From assembly GCF_000379765.1 (NCBI RefSeq), contig NZ_KB903458.1, forward strand, positions 1 to 56,053: 56,053 nucleotides of DNA, read 5' to 3'. This document shows, one piece after another, positions 1 through 7,891 of the stretch. Below the pieces are notes generated by a model. The model saw nothing but the letters and a program-made list of their open reading frames with translations. It ran no database searches and was not told the origin of the DNA. The stretch is from Flexithrix dorotheae DSM 6795 (GTDB lineage Bacteria; Bacteroidota; Bacteroidia; Cytophagales; Flammeovirgaceae). The translations under genes and the position numbers were made by a program. The first letter of the stretch is position 1. Every line of letters starts with the position of its first letter.

Positions 1-252
1 AGAATAACTTTGGGGAGAATCATCCTAATGTGGCAGTAAGTATGTCCAACCTGGCAACTGTGTATAAGGACTTGGGGTAGTATAACAAGGCCGCTCAACT
101 CTTAGAAATAGCTTTAGACTCTGATCAGAATAACTTTGGGGAGAATCATCCTAATGTGGCAGTAAGTATGTCCAACCTGGCAACTGTGTATAAGGACTTG
201 GGGGAGTATAACAAGGCCGCTCAACTCTTAGAAAAAGCTTTAGACTCTGATC
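1..252 (+). repeat. 126-bp tandem repeat inside the TPR gene
   Basis: Bases 1-126 and 127-252 are nearly identical. The differences I see are T/G at 78/204, which makes the stop, and T/A at 109/235 (ATA versus AAA). A third, diverged copy starts at 253. A period of 126 bp equals one 42-residue TPR unit, so the array grows and shrinks in frame. The near identity suggests a recent duplication. Confidence 0.85.
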
Positions 253-476
253 AGAATAACTTTGGGGACAAGCATCCTACAGTGGCAATAAGGATGTGGA
301 ATTTGGGCAGTGTTTATATTGATTTAAAACTTCCTGAAAAAGCCAAAAAAATGATTGCCACCGCCTATCCTATTTTTGTAAATAACCTAGGTGTAGATCA
401 TCCAACAACTAAGAATTGCAAAAACTGGTTAGATGGAGTTGAAAAAATTCTAACTCAAAAAAATAACCCAAGATAA
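1..476 (+). pseudogene. TPR-repeat protein, C-terminal part, with in-frame stop
   Basis: The frame beginning at base 3 reads tetratricopeptide (TPR_10/TPR_12, kinesin-light-chain type) repeats of 42 residues, with the motif VAVSMSNLATVYKDLG repeated. The gene enters from the left edge, so its N-terminus is unknown. A TAG at 78-80 interrupts the frame where the next copy has GAG at 204-206. Downstream the frame stays open to TAA at 474-476, and a GTG at 156 or ATG at 168 could restart it. TPR arrays act as protein-interaction scaffolds; the partner cannot be told from here. It is either a pseudogene, a sequencing error in a repeat, or a gene using an internal start. The TPR call is firm; the pseudogene status is moderately sure. 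Confidence 0.65.
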
Positions 477-500
477 TTATCAATCGTAAATTAAATATCG

Positions 501-536
501 AAAACCTGATTAAGTATATTGATCAGGTTTTTTTTT
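501..536 (+). terminator. Rho-independent terminator after the TPR gene
   Basis: AACCTGAT at 503-510 pairs with ATCAGGTT at 522-529 and is followed directly by a run of T. It lies 25 bp after the TPR stop codon. Confidence 0.8.
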
Positions 537-563
537 GTGCTTGCCTGGCTTTCCCTTCATCCA

Positions 564-590
564 CAAAAAAAAGGCTACCGGGGCAACCTT
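564..590 (-). terminator. Rho-independent terminator of the radC-like gene
   Basis: On the minus strand AAGGTTGCC pairs with GGTAGCCTT (nine pairs, two of them G-U) over a two-base loop, followed by eight T. It sits 10 bp after the radC-like stop codon at 601. Confidence 0.65.
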
Positions 591-600
591 TAATTTTAAT

Positions 601-1053
601 TCAGAGCATCCCTTCGTCTGCGAAGGAATAATACGACTCCTCCGTTAAAATCAGGTGATCGAGTAATGGAAGATCTAAAAATTTACCTGCTTCCTTGAGC
701 TTATTGGTAAGCTGAATATCCTGATGACTTGGTTTTAGGTTTCCAGATGGGTGATTATGAGCGGCCAGGATCCCACAACTGCCAGCCTTCAATGCTGTTG
801 CAAATATCACTTTGGGATCGGCTACTACTCCGGATGCTCCTCCGCTAAAAGCATGGAAAATTCCCATTACCTTGTTGGCCCGGTTGAGTAATATAATTTT
901 AAAATCTTCCACAAAGCCAATTCTGTCCATATCCCAATTTGCCTTTAAAAGATAGTAGGCATCCTTGGAACAGGCTATTTTGGGTAATTTGCTTGTGGGT
1001 ACATTGGGCTTGTAAGAAACTTTTACCTCGGCAATTTGATTTGAAAATTCCAT
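601..1053 (-). CDS. RadC-like JAB/MPN-domain protein
   Basis: A 150-residue protein of the RadC family (JAB1/MPN metalloprotease fold). The JAMM-type signature AAHNHPSG lies at residues 97-104, with candidate metal ligands H99, H101 and D112 in the right spacing. It lacks the helix-hairpin-helix N-terminus of chromosomal RadC and so matches the short form common on plasmids and genomic islands (YkfG/YfjY type). Its biochemical role is unsettled; repair and anti-defence functions have been suggested for the family. The gene is monocistronic, followed by its own terminator, and preceded by a 400-bp structured leader shared with the ardC-like gene near 22.5 kb. That common leader suggests both are switched on by the same signal. 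Family assignment is firm; function is not. Confidence 0.85.
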   Translation of the reverse strand: MEFSNQIAEVKVSYKPNVPTSKLPKIACSKDAYYLLKANWDMDRIGFVEDFKIILLNRANKVMGIFHAFSGGASGVVADPKVIFATALKAGSCGILAAHNHPSGNLKPSHQDIQLTNKLKEAGKFLDLPLLDHLILTEESYYSFADEGML

Positions 1054-1104
1054 AATTCATAAGATTTAAAAGTGAAGAGAAATTTTAGTTTTGGCTTCTC
1101 CTCC

Positions 1105-1450
1105 TCAGTTTTTTGGCTGGTTAAGTGCAAAAGGAAGCGTGTTTTTATCTTGGGGGAATTTTCATTCAGGAGCTGGCAAAGTGTTAAATTCCTACAGAGG
1201 GAAGCATCAGACCAGTTGCCACTTCAGGCTGAAACTGTGGGGATAGTTTTCTCCATCATAAAAAACACTTGTGTTTGGATAAAAACAGGCAGTCTTTTGC
1301 AGTTCGCAGGGTGGAATGGGGCTGGAGCTGCGCATGGCAGTAGGGGACATACCAGCCAAAAAACTGAACTTTGCCCAAATACTATAATGAATGGTTGTTC
1401 CATTGCCAATTTTCAGCAGGCGAAGCATACCTGAAAGTTGGCAATGGAAC
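1105..1450 (-). promoter_or_regulatory. Structured leader (copy A) upstream of the radC-like gene
   Basis: Non-coding, minus strand, related to a second copy at 22616-22871. In transcription order it has: a hairpin with 20-bp arms (1431-1450 with 1397-1416, 19 of 20 paired, 14-nt loop); a box ATTTGGGCAAAGTTC; a closing stem in which 1352-1367 pairs perfectly over 16 bp with 1105-1120; and, inside the stem, box 2 (1277-1317) and box 3 (1125-1173), both highly similar to copy B. Between the boxes copy A carries about 90 extra bases with small hairpins. The stem ends 51 nt before the start codon. It is either a cis-acting RNA or a single-stranded-DNA promoter; I do not recognise it as a named family. 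Confidence 0.7.
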
Positions 1451-1590
1451 GCAAAATTTGTCCATCGGGGAGAAGGAATTTCTCTTGTGGTGCTCCAATT
1501 TTTCCCAAAAAACCGGGGTGGATGAAAACTTTCTGAAAAAATTTTAAAAAAAATCAAAAAAAAATTCAGGCTGTTTTTAAGGAAATTACT

Positions 1591-2410
1591 GGTAGTAAAA
1601 GGTGACACCCTGGTAGTAAAAGTATTACTTGAAGGTCATTGACATTAGGGTCAGTTTTGCCAGATCATATTACTACAATTAAAAAGTAGTAAAAGGTGAC
1701 ACCCTGGTTATCAAAACATCAATTTAAGAGGGAAAACTGGTGAGTAGGTTTTTATTAACTTACTGTTTATCAATAACTTAAAAATATACTGGTAGTAAAA
1801 GGTGACACTTTGGTAGTAAAACCTTAACCTTTTACTACTGCCCATTATGGTTATTTGATTGTTTTACAATGATTTAGGCATCAATTGGTAGTAAAAGGTG
1901 ACACCAAAATCTAGTTAGAATTACTTATTTTATAAGTATAAATTATTGGTTATCAATATTTTAACAATAAATAGTAGTAAAAGGTGACACCTTTCCGTTG
2001 AAAATATGCATTACAGTGCAATTTTAACCTATTAATAAAAACACATATTTAACTGTTTATCAGCTACTTATAGATATTTAGTAGTAAAAAGTGACACCTG
2101 AATTTCCCATCCAAAGGAAAATCTTATTGAATGAATAATGCTTATTATACTGTAAATCAATGAGTTATATGCTTGTTAGTAGTAAAAGGTGACACCCTTT
2201 TGATCAATAGCCGGTCGAGTTTTACTATTTTTGCTGGAAAGAAGTAATTATAAATCCCTGTAAATCAATATTTTAAATGTAGTTAGTAGTAAAAGGTGAC
2301 ACTTAATTATACTACAACGGATACTGAGGAATCTTTTTTTACTCAATTTTCACCTCATATTTTACTGTAAAACAGGTATTTATATCTCTTAGGTAGTAAA
2401 AGGTGACACC
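1591..2410 (+). repeat. Distal composite iteron array
   Basis: Nine copies of GTAGTAAAAGGTGACACC (often preceded by G) start near 1591, 1686, 1791, 1887, 1974, 2081, 2179, 2286 and 2392. Spacing is 86-107 bp, close to whole helical turns. Most are preceded 28-30 bp upstream by a second motif, roughly CTGTTTATCAATAACTTA (for example at 1762, 2052, 2149, 2258 and 2364). Degenerate half copies occur at 1612 and 1812, and an inverted one at 1830-1840. The stretch has no gene. Direct repeats of this kind beside a Rep gene are the hallmark of an iteron-type replication origin. Confidence 0.85.
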
Positions 2411-2499
2411 TATTCGATCGGTTGTTTGCCTTTTTTAATAAAAACGGATAACCTGCTGATTTACAAATGGATATCTGTAACTTTCGAAAAAATACTGAG

Positions 2500-2660
2500 A
2501 ATGGAATTTTCACCTAATAAAATTTTATAATCCGTATTATTGAGTTTCTTTTTGAGAGATTAATATTTTTCTCAAAAAAATTTAATCTTGCTCTATAAAT
2601 TATAGTAGTTCTATAATTTATAAAAGTTATACATTTGTAACAAAGCACACTAAAATTTGA
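2500..2660. other. AT-rich segment of the putative origin
   Basis: Strongly AT-rich DNA between the distal and proximal iterons, with inverted repeats such as AAATTATAG and CTATAATTT around 2597-2620. It is a candidate DNA-unwinding element. This is inferred from base composition and position only; no consensus DnaA box was seen. Confidence 0.4.
2630..2637 (+). promoter_or_regulatory. Candidate -7 promoter element of the rep operon
   Basis: TACATTTG matches the Bacteroidota -7 consensus TAnnTTTG. No convincing -33 element is visible. The five proximal iterons lie between it and the first gene, which would let the initiator repress its own transcription. Confidence 0.35.
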
Positions 2661-2684
2661 TTATCAGCTATTTATGAATTTTAA

Positions 2685-2787
2685 GGTAGTAAGAAGTGAC
2701 ACCTGGGTAGTAAAAGGTGAACCCTGAGTAGTAAAAGGTGAACCACTGGTAGTAAAAGGTGACACCCTGGTAGTAAAAAGTGACACC
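2685..2787 (+). repeat. Proximal iterons, 21-bp period
   Basis: Five tandem iteron copies begin at 2685, 2706, 2727, 2748 and 2769, exactly two helical turns apart. Copies 1 and 5 carry AAGTGACACC variants and copies 2 and 3 read GGTGAACC. They end 90 bp before the small HTH gene. Confidence 0.85.
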
Positions 2788-2877
2788 AGGTGTTAAAACT
2801 ACCGTAAATTTCTATTCATATAAACTTGTTTTTTGAAAGAATTCATTTCATATTTGGCAAGAAACATTTTTTAATAT

Positions 2878-3081
2878 ATGTCTAGAATTCCGGAGAACTC
2901 CGTAAGGGAATTTATAAAAATCCAAAAAGACTTACCTCAAACTTTAAAGTTTTATGGCCTGTCAGGATCGTATGTAGCAAGGGAATCGGGAATTTCTATT
3001 ACATCATTTCATCGGAAGATGAAGAATACAGCCTTCACAGGCGTAGAGCTGGAAAGAATAATTAAGGTAATAAACAAATAG
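2878..3081 (+). CDS. Small helix-turn-helix protein upstream of repB
   Basis: A 67-residue protein. Residues 32-66 (from YVARESGISITSFHRKMKN to the end) read like the recognition half of a Cro/XRE helix-turn-helix. It is the first gene after the iterons and ends 7 bp before the initiator, so the two probably form one transcript. A copy-number or repressor role is likely by position but not shown. It is too short for a confident family name. Confidence 0.65.
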   Translation: MSRIPENSVREFIKIQKDLPQTLKFYGLSGSYVARESGISITSFHRKMKNTAFTGVELERIIKVINK

Positions 3082-3088
3082 ATGGATT

Positions 3089-4003
3089 ATGACAACGGGT
3101 AAATTTATTTATTCCAATCGGTTGTTAAATATCGAGACGGGACAGCAACTGACCAAGAACAAACATCTCAACTTATTGAATAAAGATGGAGAGATGAATC
3201 CCATGATTTTGTCGAAGGTCAATAATACCATTGATGATATTCTGCATGTAGAACAAACAGGGCAGGAGAAATACTACATCTATTTACCCAACGAGATTGA
3301 GGAAAAATTACCCAAGCAATTGCTCAAGCAGATTTCCAAGGATATCACTTCCAGTGAGGTTCGGGTGATTACTGCAATTGTGGCGCTTGCCCAGTATGCC
3401 AAAGCCAAAAATGAACTGGTTTATTTTGATCAGATTAACCGGGCTTATTTCGAACTGGATTTATCGGATCTGTACCAGATGATGGGGGTAGGGAATTCGA
3501 AGGGAAAATTGAGGACTTTGGTAAAAGAGGCTTTGTTTGGGCTGAATCAGAAAAAGTATGTACTGATTAAAAATGCCAGTATTTCCATTTCCCACCTGGT
3601 GCAGGTCCATGAGGTGGATGGCAAAAATCCCAATAAGCTGAAAATTACGGTGGAAGGTTGTTTCTTTAATTTTGAAAAGGAATCTTATTTCCATTTACCG
3701 GGGGATATCAATAAGAAGATCAGGAAGTTTTCTACCGGCCGACCCAATGCCCAGGTGGAATTGTTCATCAAATGTCTGTATCAGGCGAAGCACTGTACTA
3801 AAAATAACACTGTAGAATATAGTTACGATACGGTTTTCAAGTTGATGAAATTGCAAAAACTGATTGATAACAAAAATCACAAACACATCAAACCTACTAT
3901 TCAAAAAGCATTTGATCTGGCGAAGAAACTGGATTTGGTGAAAAGCATAAAAGAAGGCAAAGACCGAATGGGGAAGGTGAAGTATAATATTGAGTTTTGC
4001 TAG
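3089..4003 (+). CDS. RepB-like plasmid replication initiator
   Basis: A 304-residue protein that looks like the Rep_3/RepB initiator family (two winged-helix domains that bind iterons). Residues about 85-165 (starting ISKDITSSEVRVITAIVAL) resemble the first winged helix, and the basic second half (residues 200-300) the second. The strongest evidence is context: 14 iterons lie directly upstream, in two arrays. It would bind them to open the origin and recruit the host replisome. The family is inferred by eye, since Bacteroidota members are very diverged. Start ATG 3089 follows the upstream stop by 7 bp. Convergent with the XRE gene, 17 bp away. Confidence 0.7.
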   Translation: MTTGKFIYSNRLLNIETGQQLTKNKHLNLLNKDGEMNPMILSKVNNTIDDILHVEQTGQEKYYIYLPNEIEEKLPKQLLKQISKDITSSEVRVITAIVALAQYAKAKNELVYFDQINRAYFELDLSDLYQMMGVGNSKGKLRTLVKEALFGLNQKKYVLIKNASISISHLVQVHEVDGKNPNKLKITVEGCFFNFEKESYFHLPGDINKKIRKFSTGRPNAQVELFIKCLYQAKHCTKNNTVEYSYDTVFKLMKLQKLIDNKNHKHIKPTIQKAFDLAKKLDLVKSIKEGKDRMGKVKYNIEFC

Positions 4004-4020
4004 AGGAGTGGGGAAATCGC

Positions 4021-4356
4021 TTAAGATTTATCCAGTAGCTTTTTGAGCATGGCTTTGATTTCCCGATTTTCTTTGGTCTGCTGAATCAGTAGTTTTTTGA
4101 TGTCCTCTTCATCTTCGGGAGTTTCCGAAGTGATGGTTTTCAGTGACAATTCGGAGAAATCAATTTTCAGGATTTCCAGAATTTTAAACAGATGGACCAA
4201 AGTCAGTTTAGTCTTTCCAATCTCGATATCCTTATAAGCATTTTGAGACAAGCTGATATGCTCTGCCATTTGTTTTTGGGTAATGCCCAAAGCCTTTCTC
4301 TTGTTTTTAATCGTGGATAAAATATGTTCAATTTCTTCCTGAAAATCCATGATCAA
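4021..4356 (-). CDS. XRE-family transcriptional regulator
   Basis: A 111-residue protein with a Cro/C1-type helix-turn-helix at residues 12-66 (KALGITQKQMAEHISLSQN, then a recognition helix around residue 40) and an acidic then basic C-terminal helix (residues 75-111) suited to oligomerisation. It is divergent from the accessory genes starting at 4545. The 190-bp region between them holds three copies of an ACTGTATTTCAGTTTT-like element, very probably its operators, so it should control itself and the genes to the right. Its source is unclear; such regulators are common on plasmids and prophages. Confidence 0.85.
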   Translation of the reverse strand: MIMDFQEEIEHILSTIKNKRKALGITQKQMAEHISLSQNAYKDIEIGKTKLTLVHLFKILEILKIDFSELSLKTITSETPEDEEDIKKLLIQQTKENREIKAMLKKLLDKS

Positions 4357-4369
4357 ATTTAGAAAATAA

Positions 4370-4500
4370 TACTGTATTTCATTTCAGAGGGCTATAATTC
4401 AGTGATTAAATACTGTAATTCAGTTAAAAACTGAAAAATAAAACTGTTTTGCATTTTTTATTAAAGGAATTATGGTTATAATTGTACTGTATTTCAGTTT
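4370..4500. promoter_or_regulatory. Repeated operator-like sites between the XRE gene and the 4545 gene
   Basis: TACTGTATTTCATTT at 4370-4384, TACTGTAATTCAGTT at 4411-4425 and TACTGTATTTCAGTTT at 4485-4500. An inverted partial copy (AAAACTGAAAAA) lies near 4426-4437. Their location in the divergent promoter region of an XRE regulator marks them as its probable binding sites. Confidence 0.6.
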
Positions 4501-4544
4501 TGATGAATGGACCTTTTTTATAATTTTATTGTAATACATGGAAA

Positions 4545-5414
4545 ATGACAGTAAAGGAATTATATAATAAGTGGAATGATCAATTGAAACGAGGAGAAAT
4601 TCGAGCTGATGGAATATTTAGTTTTCCTGAAATTGTTTATGAAATCAGAGAATCAAATAAAATTTGGAATGATAAGGACATTAATTGTTTTACAGAGTAC
4701 CTCAAAAACAATGATTATAAATGGTTTGTAGCAAACTTATTTGCTCTCCAAGAAAATATTCCTGAACAATTATTAGAACCATTTATAAATGCTGCAATTG
4801 ATGAACCTGACCCAAGTTTTAATCGGAAATTTATTAATCCTTGTTTAAGGGTTTTCGGTTTTGAGAAAGTTTTTGAGTTACTTGATAAGAGATTTTTAGA
4901 GGGTAATAAACCTATAAAAATTGGTGTCTGCAATGCTTATTATTGGGCGAGGTCTCCTTTGGTTTATGTAAGTAATAGAAATGGCCCTTTGGAGACAAAA
5001 GGTTATTTATCTAAATGGAATGGTAATTATTATGGAGACTATGATTGGGATACAGACTCTCATTTTGAAATGGAAGAACTTAAAGTTCTAGAATGCGAGA
5101 AAATTACGAACCGACTCTTGGCTAAGAGAAGAAAACTTTTGATTGAAGAATTTTTGTCTAACCATGACACTGATTTGAGGTACCATATAAAGTTAGCGCT
5201 TCCAGATAAATTTACTTCTTTCTCACATGAAAATAAAGAGTTGGCTATTTCATACCTTGAAGAATTAAAGAAAGATTTTGTACCTGATCATTATCAAGAA
5301 TTAAAGTTAAAAAAGCGTTTAGGAATTTTTGGAAAAAATAGATTAGTCTGCTCCTTTTTAAATTGGAAAAGAAGGCGAGATAGGAATAAAGAGCTGCTAA
5401 CATTTAAGAAATAA
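4545..5414 (+). CDS. Hypothetical protein, accessory cluster
   Basis: A 289-residue soluble protein with no signal peptide or membrane segment. It is rich in aromatic and acidic residues, and its N-terminal two thirds look helical with HEAT-like character (pairs of helices such as LEPFINAAIDEP and VFELLDKRFLEG). I do not recognise the family. It begins a run of short AT-rich genes including an SMI1/KNR4 homologue, the pattern seen in clusters of toxin-immunity genes. It is the first gene right of the XRE regulator and its operator-like sites. An immunity role is a guess from context. Confidence 0.6.
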   Translation: MTVKELYNKWNDQLKRGEIRADGIFSFPEIVYEIRESNKIWNDKDINCFTEYLKNNDYKWFVANLFALQENIPEQLLEPFINAAIDEPDPSFNRKFINPCLRVFGFEKVFELLDKRFLEGNKPIKIGVCNAYYWARSPLVYVSNRNGPLETKGYLSKWNGNYYGDYDWDTDSHFEMEELKVLECEKITNRLLAKRRKLLIEEFLSNHDTDLRYHIKLALPDKFTSFSHENKELAISYLEELKKDFVPDHYQELKLKKRLGIFGKNRLVCSFLNWKRRRDRNKELLTFKK

Positions 5415-5521
5415 AGAAGCAACGAAATTAGGATTTGACTATGATCCAAATATTGAAAGTATGAGTAAATCAAAAAATTTTAAGTCCTGATCTTATAGTG
5501 GATTATGTAACCTCTTAAAAA

Positions 5522-6157
5522 ATGCCATTAAAGGAAACAACAAAAAGGAAAGCAACTGATTTTCTCCATGTAATTGAGATTGGAAGCAAAATAATGGCTA
5601 AATCCGAAGTGATTGATGCAAAAACAAAAGAAGCTTTTAAAAATAGTGATGAATGGTACGTCAGCAATATTAAAGAATTAATAAAGGACCAAAATCTGAA
5701 TTCCGCTGGTCTAAAGTCTTTAGTTGACCCCTATTTTACCTATTGGAATGAAAGTGTAGGGGTAGATATTGAAGAGTTTTGGTATAAATTGGAAAAGAAT
5801 TCACTAAATTTTATCAGAAAAGATTCATTAAAATTTGCTTTAGAAAAAGGACGATTTAGAAATGTTCATCAAGGGATGAGTGCAAGAAAAGATTGGAGTA
5901 GACTTAAAAAAAACCAGTTATTATCAAGGAGGCTATCAATTGCTGAAATAAATCAAATCGATGAAATTATTAATCTTGATGAAAAAAAAAGAGCTGAATT
6001 ATTAAAAAAAACCTTACTAAAAAGAAATATTCCCCAATCACAATATCTAAAGTTTGGTGATTGTATGGCCTACTTTGAATATTGTAAACTTTTTGATAAG
6101 TATTTAAATGAGGAAGAACTAAAAGAGTTGTATAACATCTGGAATAGTTTTCAATAG
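5522..6157 (+). CDS. Hypothetical protein, accessory cluster
   Basis: A 211-residue, lysine-rich, predicted all-helical soluble protein. Residues 95-125 (RKDSLKFALEKGRFRN...) and 140-180 are strongly basic. No family recognised. It lies 107 bp after the preceding gene; that gap holds the degenerate-looking sequence following the 4545 gene. An operator-like element lies just past its end. Function unknown. Confidence 0.55.
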   Translation: MPLKETTKRKATDFLHVIEIGSKIMAKSEVIDAKTKEAFKNSDEWYVSNIKELIKDQNLNSAGLKSLVDPYFTYWNESVGVDIEEFWYKLEKNSLNFIRKDSLKFALEKGRFRNVHQGMSARKDWSRLKKNQLLSRRLSIAEINQIDEIINLDEKKRAELLKKTLLKRNIPQSQYLKFGDCMAYFEYCKLFDKYLNEEELKELYNIWNSFQ

Positions 6158-6165
6158 GAAATAGC

Positions 6166-6180
6166 GCTGTATTTCGGTTT
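6166..6180 (+). promoter_or_regulatory. Fourth copy of the XRE operator-like element
   Basis: GCTGTATTTCGGTTT differs from the site at 4486-4500 (ACTGTATTTCAGTTT) at two positions. It stands in the 154-bp gap before the SMI1/KNR4-like gene and may place that transcription unit under the same regulator. Confidence 0.4.
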
Positions 6181-6311
6181 TAATTAATGTTATTATTGGA
6201 GGATTTGACTTATCAATAAATGGGACAAATATTAATAATCAAATTACCTGAATTAAGATAAGTAGTTTGGGAATTTTAGAAAGGTAAATATAAGATTAGA
6301 ATTTTTCGCAA

Positions 6312-7025
6312 ATGGAGAGAATTAATACCATAAAAGAAAAGCTTAAAGAACTAAAAAGTCTTGATAAGAGATACTCCATTTTTGGTTCTAGTCGGCATAA
6401 ATATGAATTCAATTCAACCCTTTCAGAAGAGGAAATAAGGCATTTGGAAGCGGAGAATGGAATTATTCTTACCAAAGAGTATCGAGAAATCCTTAGATAT
6501 TTGGGAAATGGAGGTGCGGGTTGTGGTTACGGTTTGGAACCTTTGACTTTGAAAAATATTAAACCTCCGTACATTGGAACCAAAGAACTTCTTAGAAATT
6601 GGGAAGATCCAAAGAAAATAGGTTTCGATATGGTAGAACTGGATGAAATTTCAGGCTACATTAAGCTATTTGATTATGGTTGTGGAATGGAAAAATGTTT
6701 AATCGTAAATGGAAAAGAAAGAGAAGGATTAATTTTCTTTGATTGTGACGGTAGATTTGAGAAGATTGAAAATAAAACTATTCTTGAAATTTATGAAAGC
6801 TGGCTTGATGAGAGTTTAATTCTGCTTAAGAGGATTAAAAAAAAGTTAAGTGAGATGTCGTTGCAGGAAGTTGTTGATTCCGAATGGGAATTAAAAAACT
6901 TTTCAATACAGGAAATGATTTTAAGTTTGATTGATGCCGAGCCTTTAACTGGAGGTCACTCTGGAAATCAGCTTAAAGAACATTTGGAAAAGGAATATAA
7001 AAAGTGGAAAAAGAAAATGTTATGA
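6312..7025 (+). CDS. SMI1/KNR4 (SUKH) family protein, likely immunity protein
   Basis: A 237-residue protein. Residues 34-75 carry the SUKH-1 pattern: an acidic helix (LSEEEIRHLEAENGI) followed by LTKEYREILRYLGNGGAG and the glycine-rich turn, then LEPLTL. SUKH proteins commonly neutralise nuclease toxins delivered by contact-dependent systems, by direct binding. No toxin gene is next to it, so it may be an orphan immunity gene. Its stop overlaps the next start as ATGA, implying coupled translation. Confidence 0.75.
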   Translation: MERINTIKEKLKELKSLDKRYSIFGSSRHKYEFNSTLSEEEIRHLEAENGIILTKEYREILRYLGNGGAGCGYGLEPLTLKNIKPPYIGTKELLRNWEDPKKIGFDMVELDEISGYIKLFDYGCGMEKCLIVNGKEREGLIFFDCDGRFEKIENKTILEIYESWLDESLILLKRIKKKLSEMSLQEVVDSEWELKNFSIQEMILSLIDAEPLTGGHSGNQLKEHLEKEYKKWKKKML

Positions 7026-7507
7026 TAAAGACATTACACTTAGATCTCAATTTTACTGAATTTATTAAAACAGGAAAGTTTGGTTTTGTTAAGTTGGGTA
7101 TGAGTAAACCTGAACTTGAAAAAAATTTCTTTCCTCCAGAAGATTGGTTAAATGGTGATACACCAGAAACTTCTAGAATATGGAAATACGGAAATTTTGA
7201 ATTGCATTTTGATGATGGATTAAAAGTATCTGGAATTTTTAATGATTATGTTCCTGAGTTTGATGGAGGAAAGAGTATTAAAATTCAGGATTGGTGGATT
7301 TTTAAAAATGGAAAAAAGGCTCCTAATTTGATGGAAACCATCGAATATTTAAATAAAAGGAAACTTGACTTCATTAAAAAAACAAACCCGATAGGACTGG
7401 TTTCACTAAAACTTAAGAACCAGGTGTACATGACATTTGAGTACATTGGTGAAACTGAGGGTTTAGATCATAATGAATTTAAAATGGTAGCGATTGGAAA
7501 AAATTAA
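7022..7507 (+). CDS. Hypothetical protein coupled to the SMI1/KNR4 gene
   Basis: About 161 residues from ATG 7022, chosen over an upstream GTG at 7004 because it overlaps the previous stop as ATGA. The sequence has the look of small immunity proteins: an FGFVKLGMSKPELE segment, then NFELHFDDG and alternating strands ending in MTFEYIGE. Such short alpha/beta proteins in Bacteroidota often sit with SUKH genes. No family name is secure. Confidence 0.6.
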   Translation: MIKTLHLDLNFTEFIKTGKFGFVKLGMSKPELEKNFFPPEDWLNGDTPETSRIWKYGNFELHFDDGLKVSGIFNDYVPEFDGGKSIKIQDWWIFKNGKKAPNLMETIEYLNKRKLDFIKKTNPIGLVSLKLKNQVYMTFEYIGETEGLDHNEFKMVAIGKN

Positions 7508-7528
7508 TAGTAATATATTTACTAATTC

Positions 7529-7891
7529 ATGAAAGAAACTTTTTGCCCCTTGTGTTATTCAGCTTTAGAATTCAAAGAAGTGACTCCGTGTATGGAATGT
7601 GGGGGTGATGATTTTGAGCTGGACCATTATAAGGAACACAAGTATGCGGAGTATGAATTGTATTTTGGGCAACGGCTAATACTCTGTAATTTTTGTGAGG
7701 TTGATTTTGGGTCATTTGATCCGACTTATTTTGGATTTCCCCCCGGAACGAAGATAGGAATCCAGGATTTCAATTTTATTAAGGAGATCTCAGATAAAGC
7801 ATTAAGGAAAGATAAATTTTGCCCGGAATGTGGATACAGACTTTCATTTCTCAAATTTGTTGAAACTTGTAAGCGGAAAAATGGAAAATGA
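7529..7891 (+). CDS. Zinc-ribbon protein, hypothetical
   Basis: A 120-residue protein with three cysteine clusters: CPLC at 6-9, CMECGG at 21-26 with CNFC at 52-55, and CPECG near residue 98. The spacing implies two structural zinc sites. The centre (residues 30-50, YKEHKYAEYELYFGQR) is strand-rich. It overlaps the next gene by 11 bp, so they are probably coupled. Function unknown. Confidence 0.6.
   Translation: MKETFCPLCYSALEFKEVTPCMECGGDDFELDHYKEHKYAEYELYFGQRLILCNFCEVDFGSFDPTYFGFPPGTKIGIQDFNFIKEISDKALRKDKFCPECGYRLSFLKFVETCKRKNGK

Noticed and set aside
1072-1608. Open frames on both strands upstream of radC (120 aa plus, 133 aa minus) as genes
   Set aside because: They overlap each other and lie in the structured leader. 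The homologous region of copy B has stop codons in the same frames, and the translations are low-complexity with no start signals.
1591-2787. CRISPR array
   Set aside because: The repeats are evenly spaced, but intervals vary from 21 to 107 bp (and one of 293), the spacers share a second motif, and no cas gene is near. Iterons beside a Rep gene explain them better.
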